NCBI RefSeq assembly: GCF_964199755.1
Contig: NC_133898.1
Span: 127,842,224 to 127,906,223 of the forward strand
Origin: Larus michahellis
Lineage: Eukaryota; Chordata; Aves; Charadriiformes; Laridae
Length of the DNA: 64,000 nucleotides
Reading direction: 5' to 3'
Position 1 is the first letter of the stretch. The number at the start of each line of letters is the position of its first letter. Under the pieces are notes generated by a model. That model was not told the origin of the DNA and made no database searches. It saw only the letters and a program-made list of their open reading frames with translations. Below, piece after piece: positions 39,701 through 50,130 of the stretch. A program made the position numbers and the translations under genes.

Positions 39701-41331
39701 AGAAGAGAAGGCTCCACGGAGACCTTCCAGCCCCTGCCAGTCCCTAAAGGGGCTCCAGGAAAGCTGGGGAGAGACTCTGGATCACGGAGGGGGCTTGGAG
39801 CAACCTGGTCTAGTGGGAGGTGTCCCTGCCCAGGGCAGGGTGTTGGAACTGAATGATCTTTAACCAACCCAAACCGTTCTATGATTCTATGATTTGTCCC
39901 CTCTACTTTGCCTTGGGGTTTCCCAGCCCCTTTGCAGCATAGTCCTCCAACCAGAGCCTGCCCTGTCCCCTGCCAGGTGGACACATACATCCCCCAACCA
40001 AATACACCACCCCTCTGCATCTCGCAGCAGCATCCTGGGACCTCTCTACTCACCGGGGATGAAGCCCGCTGGCTCGACAGCCACGACAACATAGGCCTGC
40101 AGCAGGAGGTGAGGCAGGGTCTGCAGCAGAGCTTCCAGGAGCCGCAGCACACTCACGTCCCCATGCTGTGTCAGCACCTCCCCGGCACAGTCACTGCCAC
40201 CTGTCTTCGCTGCCATCCACAAAACATCCCAGTACCTGCAAGAGTCCCCGTGATAGGATGCCCATCCTGATTTGGGCAGGTTTGGGACTGACAACCAGGT
40301 TGGGGGGACAGGGGGGCTGGATGGACCGTGAGGAACATCTCTCACCGCTTCCAGAGGCCCAGCTGCAGGAGGTGGAGCACCAGGAGCCAGCAGCCAGGCG
40401 GGTGGCCATCTGCTCTGAACCAGAGGATGCTGAGGAACTGCGCGGCATAGCCGGGCACCACGCAGGCGATGGTCAGCCCCAACCAGCCCAGTTGCCCACG
40501 GACAAGGTAGTGGATGATGGCGCAGAGCCCTGGAAAACGGCAGAGAAGGACCACTGAGGGATGTCACAGCCAGACACTGAAAGGTACTACCCACAACCCA
40601 ACCCCAAATTCACCTCCCAGCCACCGAGGGGGGGTTCGCAGCCCTTGTCCCCCATTGTCCCCCATCTTATCTCCAGCTGCCGGCTCCCGGTGGCTTGTCA
40701 GCTGTGGCACAGCCATCACCACCGAGGGGCCTGGCCCAAAGAAGGGCTCTCTGATAACAAGCACTCGCACTCAAAATAAATAAATAAATAAGAAAATAAG
40801 TAAGTAAGTAAATAAATAATTTTTTTAAAAAAATTAATTTTTCAAATTAAAAAAGAAAAAAAGAAAGAAAAGGACCAGGGTGTGCATGGATGAAGAAAAC
40901 CCGTGCTGCTGTCCATAAGTCCCGCTCACGCTCCAAATAAACAAACAAACAAACAAATAAATAAATATATTTTTTTTTAAAATAGTCATTTTTTCAAATA
41001 AAAAAAAAAAAGAGGAAAGAAAAAGGCTGGGGTGTGCGCGGATGCGGAAAAGCCGCGCTGCCGTTCATGAGTCCCGGGGGCAGAACCGCGCAGCCTCCGC
41101 GGGGGGCGCAGGGACGGACACCCCCCCCCACCCTGGCTGCAGGGGGGGGTGTGGGGGTGTGGGGGTGTGTTACAGCCGCCCCCGCGCCGCTCCCCCCCAC
41201 CATCTCCGCGGGTGCGCAACCCCACTCCCCCCGGTCCTCCCCCCGCCCCCGCGCATCCTGCGCGCTCACTCACGCGCCGCGCGCTCCGCCGCCAGCAGCG
41301 CCAGGCAGAGCCCCGGGAAAGCCCCGCGCAT
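33761..41331 (-). CDS. XKR5: XKR5, XK-related protein 5 (7 coding exons, 661 aa)
   Basis: Multi-pass plasma-membrane protein of the XK family (some members are caspase-activated phospholipid scramblases; for XKR5 this is not established). Coding exons, 5' to 3': 41331-41274, 40529-40346, 40235-40054, 37610-37401, 37273-37104, 36684-36573, 34830-33761. All junctions are GT-AG and in phase; 1,986 bases including TGA. It starts [20 protein letters not shown]. Family signatures are [39 protein letters not shown]-like [35 protein letters not shown] and [15 protein letters not shown]. The hydrophobic core covers about residues 1-330. The last exon encodes a long soluble tail that keeps two patches I recall from human XKR5: [14 protein letters not shown] and SISPILG. 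Human XKR5 has 686 aa. XKR6 was considered and rejected because the tail and start follow XKR5. Introns contain five or more CR1 fragments. Confidence 0.95.
35275..35534 (+). repeat. CR1 LINE fragment with internal deletion, XKR5 intron 6
   Basis: Plus-oriented. It starts in the CR1 block CAGCCTGGGCTGCATCCCCA and jumps to the GGTTGCCCAGAGAAGCTGTG 3' region. It ends with ATTCTGTGATTCTATGG. Compared with the copy at 39.29-39.89 kb it lacks several hundred internal bases. Confidence 0.85.
36071..36210 (+). repeat. CR1 LINE 3' end, XKR5 intron 6
   Basis: Short 5'-truncated CR1. It runs from CCCATCCCTGGAGGTGTTCA to the CTTCCAACCCAAACCATTCT block near the end. Confidence 0.9.
37753..38343 (-). repeat. 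CR1 LINE fragment, XKR5 intron 3
   Basis: Minus-oriented CR1 of a different subfamily from most others here. It opens with CATAGAATCATAGAATGCTC and continues through the ACTCCACCACCTCTCTGCAC block and the C-terminal reverse transcriptase region. A short nested or duplicated tail (ATCATAGAATCATAAGG) sits near 37,783-37,798. Confidence 0.85.
38344..38850 (-). repeat. CR1 LINE fragment directly abutting the previous one
   Basis: A second minus-oriented CR1 of another subfamily. Its minus-strand frame reads typical CR1 ORF2 C-terminus: [15 protein letters not shown] and [20 protein letters not shown]. The two CR1s lie head to tail with no spacer visible. Confidence 0.85.
39290..39892 (+). repeat. 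CR1 LINE fragment, the longest plus-oriented copy in XKR5 intron 3
   Basis: A 5'-truncated CR1 containing the ORF2 C-terminal region ([20 protein letters not shown], then [15 protein letters not shown]) and the 3' end with octamer tail. It retains the usual CR1 interior around 39,460-39,620, which the two chimeric repeats at 9.3 and 31.1 kb replace with other sequence. Confidence 0.9.
40764..41076. repeat. Tandem duplication of about 157 bp in XKR5 intron 1
   Basis: Copy 1 is about 40,764-40,920 and copy 2 about 40,921-41,076. Each has CTCRC.CTC.AAATAA, an A/T-rich simple tract, an AAAGAAA-type tract, then the block GGTGTGC..GGATG..GAAAA and AGTCCCG. Copy 2 keeps seven CpGs in the last block, copy 1 only two. 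Confidence 0.8.
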
Positions 41332-41560
41332 CCTGCGCCCTCCTTCTGCGGCGGTGCCGCGCAGGAGGAGGAGGAGGAGGAGGAGGACGAGGAGGAAGAG
41401 GAGGAGGAGAAGGAAGGAGGCGCCGGTCCCTCCCCGCCCGCCCCGGCCCGGCCCCACCGGGCACCTCCCCTCCAGAGCCTTCCCCCGCCCCGCCGCCGCG
41501 CGTCTCTCCCGCCGCGCGATGTGACGTCACGCTGTTTGCGTCACGATCGGGCTCCTCGGC
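41150..41560 (-). promoter_or_regulatory. CpG-island promoter region of XKR5
   Basis: CpG-dense sequence surrounds XKR5 exon 1 (ATG at 41331-41329). Upstream of the ATG lies a purine-rich (GGA)n tract at about 41,362-41,420, which would be CT-rich in the transcript. No clear TATA box was seen. The transcription start is not determinable. Confidence 0.65.
41522..41543. promoter_or_regulatory. Full cAMP-response element plus a half-site upstream of XKR5
   Basis: The palindrome TGACGTCA (41522-41529) is a perfect CREB/ATF site. It is followed eight bases later by TGCGTCA (41537-41543), a near half-site. They lie about 190 bases upstream of the XKR5 start codon, inside the CpG island. Occupancy is inference. 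Confidence 0.6.
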
Positions 41561-41615
41561 TTCCTGCGGCCACACAGGTGGCACCAGCCCGAGACCGCCC
41601 CCCCCCCTCCCCGGG

Positions 41616-42226
41616 TTGTTGTGGCCCTGCATAAACCTATCCCGGTGTCCCCCAAGCTGTTGTCTACTTGCACAAGTCCATCCTGATGGTCCCCAGGCTC
41701 TCCTGCACTCGCACAAGCCCGATCTGATGTCCCTCAGGTTGTTGTGCCCCTGCACGAGCCCGTCCTGATGTTCCCCAAGCTGTTGTCTACTTGCACAAGA
41801 CCATTCTGATAGTCCCCAGGTTGTTGTGCACTTGCACAAGCCCGTCCCGATGTCCCTCAGGTTGTTGTGCCCCTGCATAAGCCTGTCCTGATGTCCCCTG
41901 GTTGTTGTGGCCCTGCACAAGTCTGTCCCGATGTTCCCCAGGTTGTTGTGCGCCTGCACAAACCCGTCCCAATGTCCCCCAAGCTGTTGTCTACTTGCAC
42001 AAGTCCATCCTGATGGCCCCTAGGTTCTTGTGCATTTGCACAAGCCCGTCCCGATGTCCTCCATGTTGTTATGCACTTGCACAAGTCTGTCCTGATGTTC
42101 CCCAGTTTCTTGCGCACTTGCACACGCCTGTCCCGATGTCCCTGGGTTCTTGTGCACCTGCATAAGCGTGTCTTGATGTCCCCCAGGTTGTTGTGCACCT
42201 GCACAAGCCCATCCAGATGTCCCCTT
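41616..42226. repeat. Minisatellite of about 41 bp, 15 units, upstream of XKR5
   Basis: Fifteen units of 39-42 bases, e.g. GTTGTTGTGCACCTGCACAA plus GCCCGTCCTGATGTCCCCCAG. A variant type with CTGTTGTCTACTTGCACAAG appears at units 2, 5 and 10, which points to growth by multi-unit copying. It begins about 290 bases upstream of the XKR5 ATG and shows no clear similarity to the array near TRAM2. Confidence 0.95.
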
Positions 42227-42239
42227 GTGCAATGCCCAA

Positions 42240-44500
42240 GTGATGCGTGCATCCATCACGGGCCTGAGCACTAGGTGGCAGCCGGGACATGATGCACACG
42301 GAGCCGTACGTTAATTCAGTTGCTATTTTCCCCCCACCCAGAAGACGAAACCTTTGCGAAGTGTGACCCCAACTGCTGGTGGCTGGAGAGACGTGTCCTA
42401 TCTCTTTTTTTTTCCCAGTCTCCAGTGCCGCAGACTCTGTCCCCTGAGAAGCAAGTGCTTTTTAGAAAATAAATCCTCGGCAAGTCACTACACAAAAGCC
42501 ACAGAGGGGTTTTTAAATTAAGTCCAAATATCATCTAGGGTTTTGTCACTGCTTTTGCAAAACCATGCAGGAATCCCCCAAAGCTCTGTACACCCGCCAG
42601 GCTGTCGGGATGTGTGTGTGTTTGGGGGCTTTCACGCATTTGCTCTTGTTTTTTGAAATTTTAACGAGCTTCTTTGCAACCATGGGAACAAAATCTGCTG
42701 CTGAACAGGAGCAATGTTTCACCCATCCAGCGGGGACTTTGTGAAATACGAGCACTCAGTTTCCAGGGTTCTCTGTAGGTCCCCATTACGTTAAGTCTGT
42801 CCCCACCATGCTCTGTAACACCCCTCCTCGACATTTGCATGTGAACAATGAACGAAACATCCCGCCTGTGCTCAGAGATGTCATTGCCTGATTGTCCCTC
42901 CTCAAGGGACCCTCACCAGTGACTCCGCTTGGTCTCCAGCACTGGTTTTCACCAGGCATGTAAGAACTTCGCATCTTTGCAACCCCAAATCCAGTGTTTG
43001 AATTTGGTGGCCAGTGGGTTAAAGAAGTCATGGCTGGGAGGGATCTTCTACTTCTCTTGTCCTGCTGCCATGACCCTATTTGGCAAAGTGTTTCATTGAC
43101 TAACGATGTTGAGCTGTTGGGCGCAGCTCCAGCAAAGCATTTTAATAAAATTAGGGGTGTAAACAGGGCTCTGGAACCAAGTGAAGCTCAGTCTTGGCTG
43201 TCTCCAAGCCACGTCCTTGACAGTTGATGATAGTGCAACAAACACCACCGCTGCCAAACGGCCCATTGCTGGAAAACCCAACTTTTTGCATGCAAAGCAC
43301 AACGAAGCCTCTGATGGGCACCAAAGCCTCTTCCAAAGCTGAGGGTGGGTTGTTGAAGAACTGTCTTTGCTCACAAATCCAGCAGTGAGGAAGTTGCAAG
43401 GATTCGTGCAAGTTGCAATGCGGCGTGCCCCTTCTTGTCACCCACAGAAGACGCGTGAACCTCATGGTCTCATCCCCCCTGCCCTCCATCGTCATCATTC
43501 CCAAGAAGGTGCCACCCTGCGGTGCCTTAATGGCCTTTTCTCAGTCTCAAAGTGACTGATGACAAAATTGGTCCCTCCTCCTGCCCAAAGGCTTTCTTCC
43601 CAGCCAGGAATAAATTCCCATGCCACATGAGACGTGCCATTACCACCCCGAAACATGGCTAAGCAAAGAAGGAGACAGCCAGAAAGCCTTCCAGAAGATA
43701 TTCCCAGAGCTAGCCACCCTCCCCAGTTTCACCGCCAGCTCCCAGTTGCTCTGGCTGCCATCCAACCACTGGTTTGGCTGCACTTTTCTCTGCTGGATTT
43801 CAGCGCCCAGGAGCCTCTCTTGCCGAAAAAAACCAAACCCTTCAGGTCTCCAAAGAAGTTACATACAGAGGATGGGGAAGTCACCTCTCCAGGTTTTATT
43901 TAGTGAGCTTAGGAAATGAAGGTTCTCCATCTCCTCCATGCCAAGCTGTTTCTCCATCCTTCAAGGGATTTTTTTGGGGACTCTTTGCTGGACTTCCTTG
44001 TATTTTCACCCCTTCTTGAAGTGGGAGCACAAGGAGTTACAGAGACCTGCTGCTGGAGCTGCACACGGAGAGGTAGAACATCTTGGTGGGGCTCATTCTG
44101 GATTCAGTCTCTATGTGGCTTTGGGCGATCTTTTTTTGGGGGTCTGACATGGGAAGAAATATTCCTTTCTGTGCGGAGTCTGGATTTCTGGAGGCAAAGA
44201 TGCATCTTGTTGAGATTTGAGTGTGCAAGCACCTGGAAGTGAACGGGCCCCTGTGCTGATGGTCATTGCTCTGAGTAAATGGTTGCTGAAATATCTGCCT
44301 GTCTCTGCTATTCGTGGAGAAGACGGTGCTTTGGATCAGGACGTGGGAGCCAGCAGGTGTTGGTGTTAAGAGGATGACTCCTCTGGGGGCGGGGAGGCGT
44401 GGTGGTACCCATAGAAGAGTTTGTGATTAGAGGTTACAATGTTGATCCTTTAAATATATTCTTTGTATCCAAATACCATTGCTAAATCCCTGCACTCATC
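42240..44500. other. Intergenic sequence between XKR5 and AvBD14
   Basis: About 2.3 kb with no recognised gene, CR1 or simple array. Short open frames on both strands show no domain. It is the boundary between the flanking genes and the defensin cluster and would hold AvBD14 upstream regulatory sequence. Confidence 0.5.
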
Positions 44501-44507
44501 AAAGCCT

Positions 44508-44515
44508 TATAAATA
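44508..44515 (+). promoter_or_regulatory. TATA box candidate of AvBD14
   Basis: TATAAATA, a consensus match, lies 71 bases before the first ATG of AvBD14. It predicts a transcription start near 44,540. If used, the signal-peptide exon would itself be the first exon. Confidence 0.5.
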
Positions 44516-44578
44516 CAGGTTAACTGCTTCCTCTTGCAGTGTCCCTTGCTCTCAGCAGCTTCGTGGTGGAGCTCCACA

Positions 44579-45447
44579 ATGTCAACAAAAGCCATGAAGA
44601 TACTCTTCCTGCTTCTTCTTCTCCTCCCCGTGGTGTCCCAGGCTGCTGCGGGTAAGTGTAAATACAACCAATGGGCATTTTTGTGTTGGGGGAACAGGGA
44701 GCGATTCCGTAAATGAGGAACGGACTTGTGATACGTGCGCAGTTGATGTGATACCTGACATTGAACCTGCCTAGCGCCGAGTAAACTCCAGTTAGCTTTT
44801 TCAGTGCCAAGGGGAGAGAGCACCACAGTTTGCAGAACTCACGAACGCTTTCATGAGTTGCTCTGGAACAGGCTGCCCAGAGGGGCTGTCCTCTGGAGAT
44901 ATTCAAAACCCACCTGGACGTGTTCCTGTCCAGTCCACTCCAGGTGAACCTGCTCTGGCAGGGGGTTGGAATAGATGATCTCCAGATGACCCTTCCAACC
45001 CTGACCGTTCAGTGATTCTGTGTGATTCAGACATCGCAGCAAAACTCAACGGCAGGTTGACGATCTCCCCAAGATGCCACTTGCGTTATAGAATCATAGA
45101 ATGTGTTGGGCTGGAAGGGACCTTTAAAGGTCATCTAGTCCACCCCCCCTGCAGAGAGCAGGGACATCTTCAACTAGTTCTTTATACTACTACTACTACT
45201 ACTACTACTTTAACTACATCTTTATCTACAGCTCAAGCTGTTGCAAACATAGGGACAGGCTTTTTTCATCTGTACAAACCCAAAGAAAGTTGCTTACCAG
45301 CTTTTTTTTTTCTCAATTATAGTGTCAGACACTGTGACGTGTCGGAAGACCAAGGGCAAGTGTTCATTCCTACTCTGTCCCTTGTTTAAGAAAGCCACTG
45401 GTACCTGCTACAATGGACTGGCAAAGTGCTGCAGGCCTTTATGGTGA
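44579..45447 (+). CDS. AvBD14: Avian beta-defensin 14 (AvBD14), secreted antimicrobial peptide
   Basis: Cationic peptide of innate immunity that disrupts microbial membranes. Coding exons: 44579-44651 and 45323-45447, joined GT-AG in phase 1. Two in-frame ATGs exist. The second (44594) gives the usual avian defensin start MKILFLLLLLLPVVSQAAA and a 60-residue prepropeptide; the first adds MSTKA. The mature part SDTVTCRKTKGKC...YNGLAKCCRPLW has six cysteines spaced C-X6-C-X4-C-X9-C-X6-CC, the beta-defensin pattern, and a net charge of about +7. It matches chicken AvBD14 (SDTVTCRKMKGKCSFLLC) closely. The stop codon lies in the mature-peptide exon, so no further coding exon is needed, unlike AvBD4. 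The 671-base intron contains two CR1 fragments and an (ACT)n run. The nearest downstream poly(A) signal is at 46,817, rather far. Confidence 0.95.
44851..45023 (+). repeat. CR1 LINE fragment in the AvBD14 intron
   Basis: Plus-oriented CR1 3' region, from GGAACAGGCTGCCCAGAGGG through AGGGGGTTGGAATAGATGAT to a terminal GATTCTGTG. Confidence 0.85.
45089..45178 (-). repeat. Short CR1 3' end in the AvBD14 intron, with (ACT)n next to it
   Basis: Starts ATAGAATCATAGAATGTGTT, then the GGAAGGGACCTTTAAAGGTC block, minus orientation. An (ACT)n microsatellite of about eight units follows at about 45,186-45,210. Confidence 0.85.
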
Positions 45448-48400
45448 TCCTCCACCGTCCACACAAGGGTGGTAGCATCGGTAGCATCCTTAGCAGTGGC
45501 AGCAGTAGCATGGTATTGTCCTTCTTTATGTGGGTATCTGTTGGGTTTGGTGTCTTTCTTCAGAGCTGGTGGAAGTTACTTTTGCTTGTGGTCATGTGTC
45601 TGCTCTTGGGTATCCACACCTGGGAAACCATTGTGTGGCACCTCCTCATCCACTGGACCCTGTCCCTCCACTGTCACCGAGGCAGGGTTGAACTGGTAGC
45701 CTGAAACTGGGAAGCTTCTCTCCTCTCCCTGCCAAGCATGGTTTGTAGTGGGAATCAGGCAGATTTCCTCCTCGTGGTGGGGGAGAGTGTGATGTGTCCC
45801 ATGTGATGCTGTGATACCAAAGACCTCACCCTTCCCACATGGTCTCCTGTGGTAGCCACCCATGAAGCCCTGATGGCTTCAGTTGCCACTCTGGTGTCCC
45901 AAGGGGAGAGCACAAGGCTAATTTCCAGCCACTGAAGAAGTTTAGTTGGGAAGTGGCTCCTTGTTATGGCCCTGCTGCTTCACTTTGGTCAATCCCATGG
46001 AGGGGTGAGGTGTGGAGGGCTGGTCCTAGGCAAGGCTCAGAGCTGACAATGCAACACCCTGAGACCTTCCTCCACTTCTCGTACTTCTCCATTGCCCTTT
46101 CCAGCCACCACATGCCAAAGGGACGCGGGGCAGCGACACCACTGCTTTCTCTCCTCACGTCTCTCCCCCCTTGTCCCTGCCTGTGATTTGTCTCTCTGCC
46201 TTCATCCTCACCAGCCAGGTGAGGTCCCAGCTCCTCTGGCCAGACCTCATATCTCTCCCCAGGGGCACCGAGTTGCTTCTGCCAATGTAATATTTAGATG
46301 TAATATTTAGAAATATCTTGGTTAACGTCTGTTAACGTGTCCACCTTCTCCGTGCAGAATGGCTCTCTTTCCTGAATAGATGGATAAATGTGAAATATAA
46401 CCCTCGTTTTCTCACCTTCTCTGTAGGACCCCTTTTCTCTTCCATAAGACTATTTATTTCCAATATCCCCTTGTAACCATCTCAAGAGAAGGTCTTTTAT
46501 CTTCCGCCTTTCCCATCCCGTATCCTCAGAAGATGCTGTCCTGGCTCGGTCATCTGTCCAGCTTCTCAGAGGACATCTGGCTGATTCAGATCTGGTTCTA
46601 GAGGGGAGGTCAACTCTCATTTGACCTCTATCATGATACAACAAGGGCCGGAAACCGAAGTCTTCAGGGATGTTCTGCTGCTCTTTTGCAGGCTCTGCAA
46701 AAAATCTCAGCCTTCCAGAACTGACGTGATCTGTGTAGTTTTTCTCTCCCCCAAAACACATTCGCTGTGTCTAAAGAGACTGTGGTTTGCAAATTCTTTG
46801 AGATGTGTAAATATCTAATAAAGCATGAGTAATAACAAAAAGCCCTTTAAACAGTTTATTGGGGAGGAGTGTTTTGATCCCTCCAGTTTCTGAGTACTAG
46901 GGCCTAGGTCCTGTGGATCTTCCATCCAGCCACTTCTCATCGGCAGGCACCTCCAAAACCTGGGAAAGGTTTTCTAGATCATCTCCTACCCAAGCCCAAC
47001 GCAAGAGGAGGTTTGATTACGTCCACAGTCAGGGAGCTCAGATTTGTTCAGCCCAGGAAGGTGGATTAAAAAAAATCTCATGAGACATCTGTGCTGCTTT
47101 TGGTGTAGCAGCTTCTCCAGGAATGGCTACTCCTGCAGCTGACATTATTGCACAGCGTGTTGCCACGGCCAAAGAAAAAAAAATCATTAATAATAATCAA
47201 GCTCTCCAAGCAAATGGTGCTATTTGAACCTTAATCACTCCTTCCATCTAGCGATTTGGAAGCCTTTTGTAGTCATGAACTGAGTCTTGCACTACCCGTA
47301 AGAGGTAGCCAAGCAAACAGAAGGTACCTGCTGTTGTAATTAAGCCACATTCTTCCATCCAGGATTAATTTTAACCCTTTTAGTTCAGGAATCAGAAACA
47401 ATAATAGCAAAAAGCAGATATTTGGTGGTATGCCAAAAAGTTGCAGTGACTCTGCAGAGGGCTGGCTTTCAGGAATAATTAGTGAGACTCCTCACTCATA
47501 TAATCATTGCAATTAGGAAATCAAGAGCTTTGCAGAGGATGCAAAGTTCGCTACTCACGTAGCACTGATGAAGAAACTGGGGCACAGAACAAGGAAGTGT
47601 TAGCAAAGACGTTGCCTTCTGGTCACTCACAGCCAGGAGCAGGAGAAAGATCCCAGGAATTGTGCTCTGATCTCCTAAATTGTTTATCCCCTTTGAAAAA
47701 AAAAATGCAGGCATCATTAATGAAATAGCATGCGAAATTGTTCTTAATCATGGACAGCAACTGTGGACAATTGATCCTTTGGTGTAGAACACGATTGCTG
47801 ACCACCACATCCCAGAAATCTGAATAGCCATGTCATGGCTATAGTGGGTCAGGCATGGAAACACCTCTTCTTCACCGAACTTGGGAAGATTCACTCCATG
47901 GGAAAGATGTCTAATGTAAGAGTTGGGGCTATACTGAGCTGGAAATGCCTTCCATTTTTGAAGGGGGTTCACAATCTGAGGCTCAGAGAAGGCCAACAAG
48001 GCTGGGGAGCCGGACAGCCCGTGCTTTACTCATGCAGTGGACAGGAACAATGAGAAACATCAAAACCACCTGCACAACCATGTTCCCCAACTAGCATAGC
48101 CCCCGTGGGTAGGAGAGGAGGTAGCGAAGGCAAAGGGAGTCTTGGCTTGCCTACAGATGATGTTGGATGGATGAATCTGGCCCTCATGTGTTGAGTGAGC
48201 TATCTGTGTGCACCAGTTTCAACCCATATTTTGCTACCCACGCTAGCTGCAAATATTTCTCAACACCTCAGAGAAGGGTTTAAACAACAGTCCCTCCCTG
48301 ATGGACTCAGGTCACCTCTTTTGCAGATCATTCACCTGCTTGAGGTGATGCAGCAGAGTGGTTGTGAGGGATGATGGTGGGTGATATTAGGAGATGCAGA

Positions 48401-48592
48401 GCTCAAATTTTTGTTGCAGTAAAAGGGTGATTCTTAGAACATCTAATCCTGGCACCCACCAGAAGAGTTGCCTTCCTGGATTTGGCTGTGAGTAGTGCGA
48501 AGGACCTAACTCAAAAGTTGTTTGTGAAAGAGCTGCTCTGTAAAAGTGATAACAGTACAATTAGGCTTAACCATGTTGTGAGACCAAATAGA
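45448..48592. other. Sequence downstream of AvBD14
   Basis: No gene recognised. The first canonical poly(A) hexamer after the AvBD14 stop is AATAAA at 46,817-46,822. It would imply a 1.4 kb 3' UTR or an additional spliced 3' exon. The rest shows only short open frames without domains. Confidence 0.45.
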
Positions 48593-48595
48593 AGC

Positions 48596-48915
48596 ATAGA
48601 ATGGTTTGGGTTGGAAGGCATCTTAAAGATCATCCAGTTCCAACCCCCTGCCCTGGGCAGGGACACCTCCCACCAGACCAGGTTGCTCCAAGCCCCATCC
48701 AACCTGGCCTTGAACCCCTCCAGGGATGGGGCAGCCACAGTTGCTCTGGGCAACCTGGGCCAGGGGCTCACCACCCTCACACCAAAGAATTTCTTCCTAA
48801 TACCTCATCTAAATCTCCCCTCTTTCAGTTTAAAACTGTGACCCCTTGTCTTATTGCTACGGTCCCTGATAAAGAGTCCCTCTCCACCTTTTCTGCAGGC
48901 CCCCTTTAAATACAA
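48596..48915 (-). repeat. CR1 LINE 3' fragment
   Basis: Minus-oriented CR1. It opens with the terminal ATAGAATGGTTTGGGTTGGA block and runs to the TTTTCTGCAGGCCCCCTTTA block. Confidence 0.9.
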
Positions 48916-49489
48916 TCAACATGTGAATGTTTAATTTCAAAAAAAGCAAAAATGCGGAAAGAAAAGCACCAGCAGCAGCAGTCCAGAGGAGCGAGAAGAC
49001 TGCAGGCAGCCTGAAAGATGTTAAAAAGGCTGTGCTAGAAACCTCAACAAAATATTTGCTTTGACTGGGAAAGAAAACAGAGAGGTCTAAGAAAAATCCC
49101 CGCAGGGCATGAAGGGCAAGTCAAGGGAGGCTCTCGAAGGGAAGAGCTCAGTGGTAAACAAACGGCTGACAGAGGAGAACGGCAACTCCCATAAAACGTG
49201 GCAGGGCAGATTCAGGTAGGAAAGAGGGCTAAAAAGGAAAGTGAAGATACCTTTGCAACAGACAACCTGAGCTGATAGTAGAAATACCAGTAACTGCATG
49301 GAAAGCGGGAAGCCGTTGGGGGAGTTCTTGGTGAGAAAGAAGTAGGAGGGCTCTTAGGGGTGGTATGCTGTAGCTCATCACACTCTTCTGTCTATGGCAG
49401 GATAGTAAAGCCTATAATAAAAATGAAATTGCCGAGCATGGGCAGTGCGTTTCTGGACATTGCTGGCCGTCGCAGGCGGAGTGATTAAC

Positions 49490-50130
49490 TTCACTCGTAA
49501 GAGAGAAGTAGTGAAATATTTATTAATATAAAACAGTGATTTAACAAAGTTAGTAGTGAACGTGACAGTATTTTATGAGATTTGGTGGAAAGGTACACTT
49601 GATTATTTACTGCATAGAGGCTAGGGTCAAACAGAGCTGTCAGGGAGACCCTCCCGTTGAGTCATGATGTTCAGAAAGGACCCCCTTTCTTTCTAAACTC
49701 CTTCTCAGAGGGGAATCTAGGTGCAGCTGGATCCAATCCTAGTCCTAGACTTGGTCAATGGTTTATGTCTAAAGGATTATACATGCACAATCCATCCTTT
49801 ACATCACTTAGCTAAGATTTCAAAGTTTAGCGTGCTATTAACCACTTACCGAGAATCTGTTGCAGCAAGGAATCTCTCAGCCTCAAGGAGTAGAACCTTA
49901 AGTGAGTGTCCCCACTGATGGGGAGATGCTGGCGTGCAGCCCGCTGCCGTGCAGGAGAGCTCAAAGGGCTCTTGGGCTGTCCACTATTCATAGAGCAAGA
50001 TAATAGACCTATAGTCGTATTCGCATGGGAACAAAATATCTGGGTCCCCACTCCAGACAGTGTTTCGACTGTGTTGCCAGCCATCCCCCAAAGTTCAAGT
50101 GCAACTCATAACAACTCCCACTGATGGTTG
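49490..50130. mobile_element. Possible fossil LTR-type repeat of an avian endogenous retrovirus
   Basis: The stretch resembles, from memory, a dispersed non-CR1 repeat common in bird genomes that is usually classed with ERV-derived LTR sequence. No coding part was recognised, and both boundaries and family are uncertain. It looks like a lone old remnant. Confidence 0.35.

Noticed and set aside
40764-41010. A/T-rich stretch with AAATAAATAA runs considered as an origin or matrix-attachment site
   Set aside because: It is explained by simple-repeat tracts inside a tandem duplication; nothing in the sequence supports a specific function.
33761-41331. XKR6 or another XK-family member as the name for the minus-strand gene
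   Set aside because: The start, the LWFRADGHP region and above all the long tail with SISPILG match what I recall of XKR5. XKR6 has a different N-terminus and lacks this tail.
41270-41959. Minus-strand open frame of 229 codons overlapping XKR5 exon 1
   Set aside because: It is the translated XKR5-upstream minisatellite followed by a wrong frame of exon 1. The correct frame, starting at 41331, joins in phase to the other XKR5 exons.
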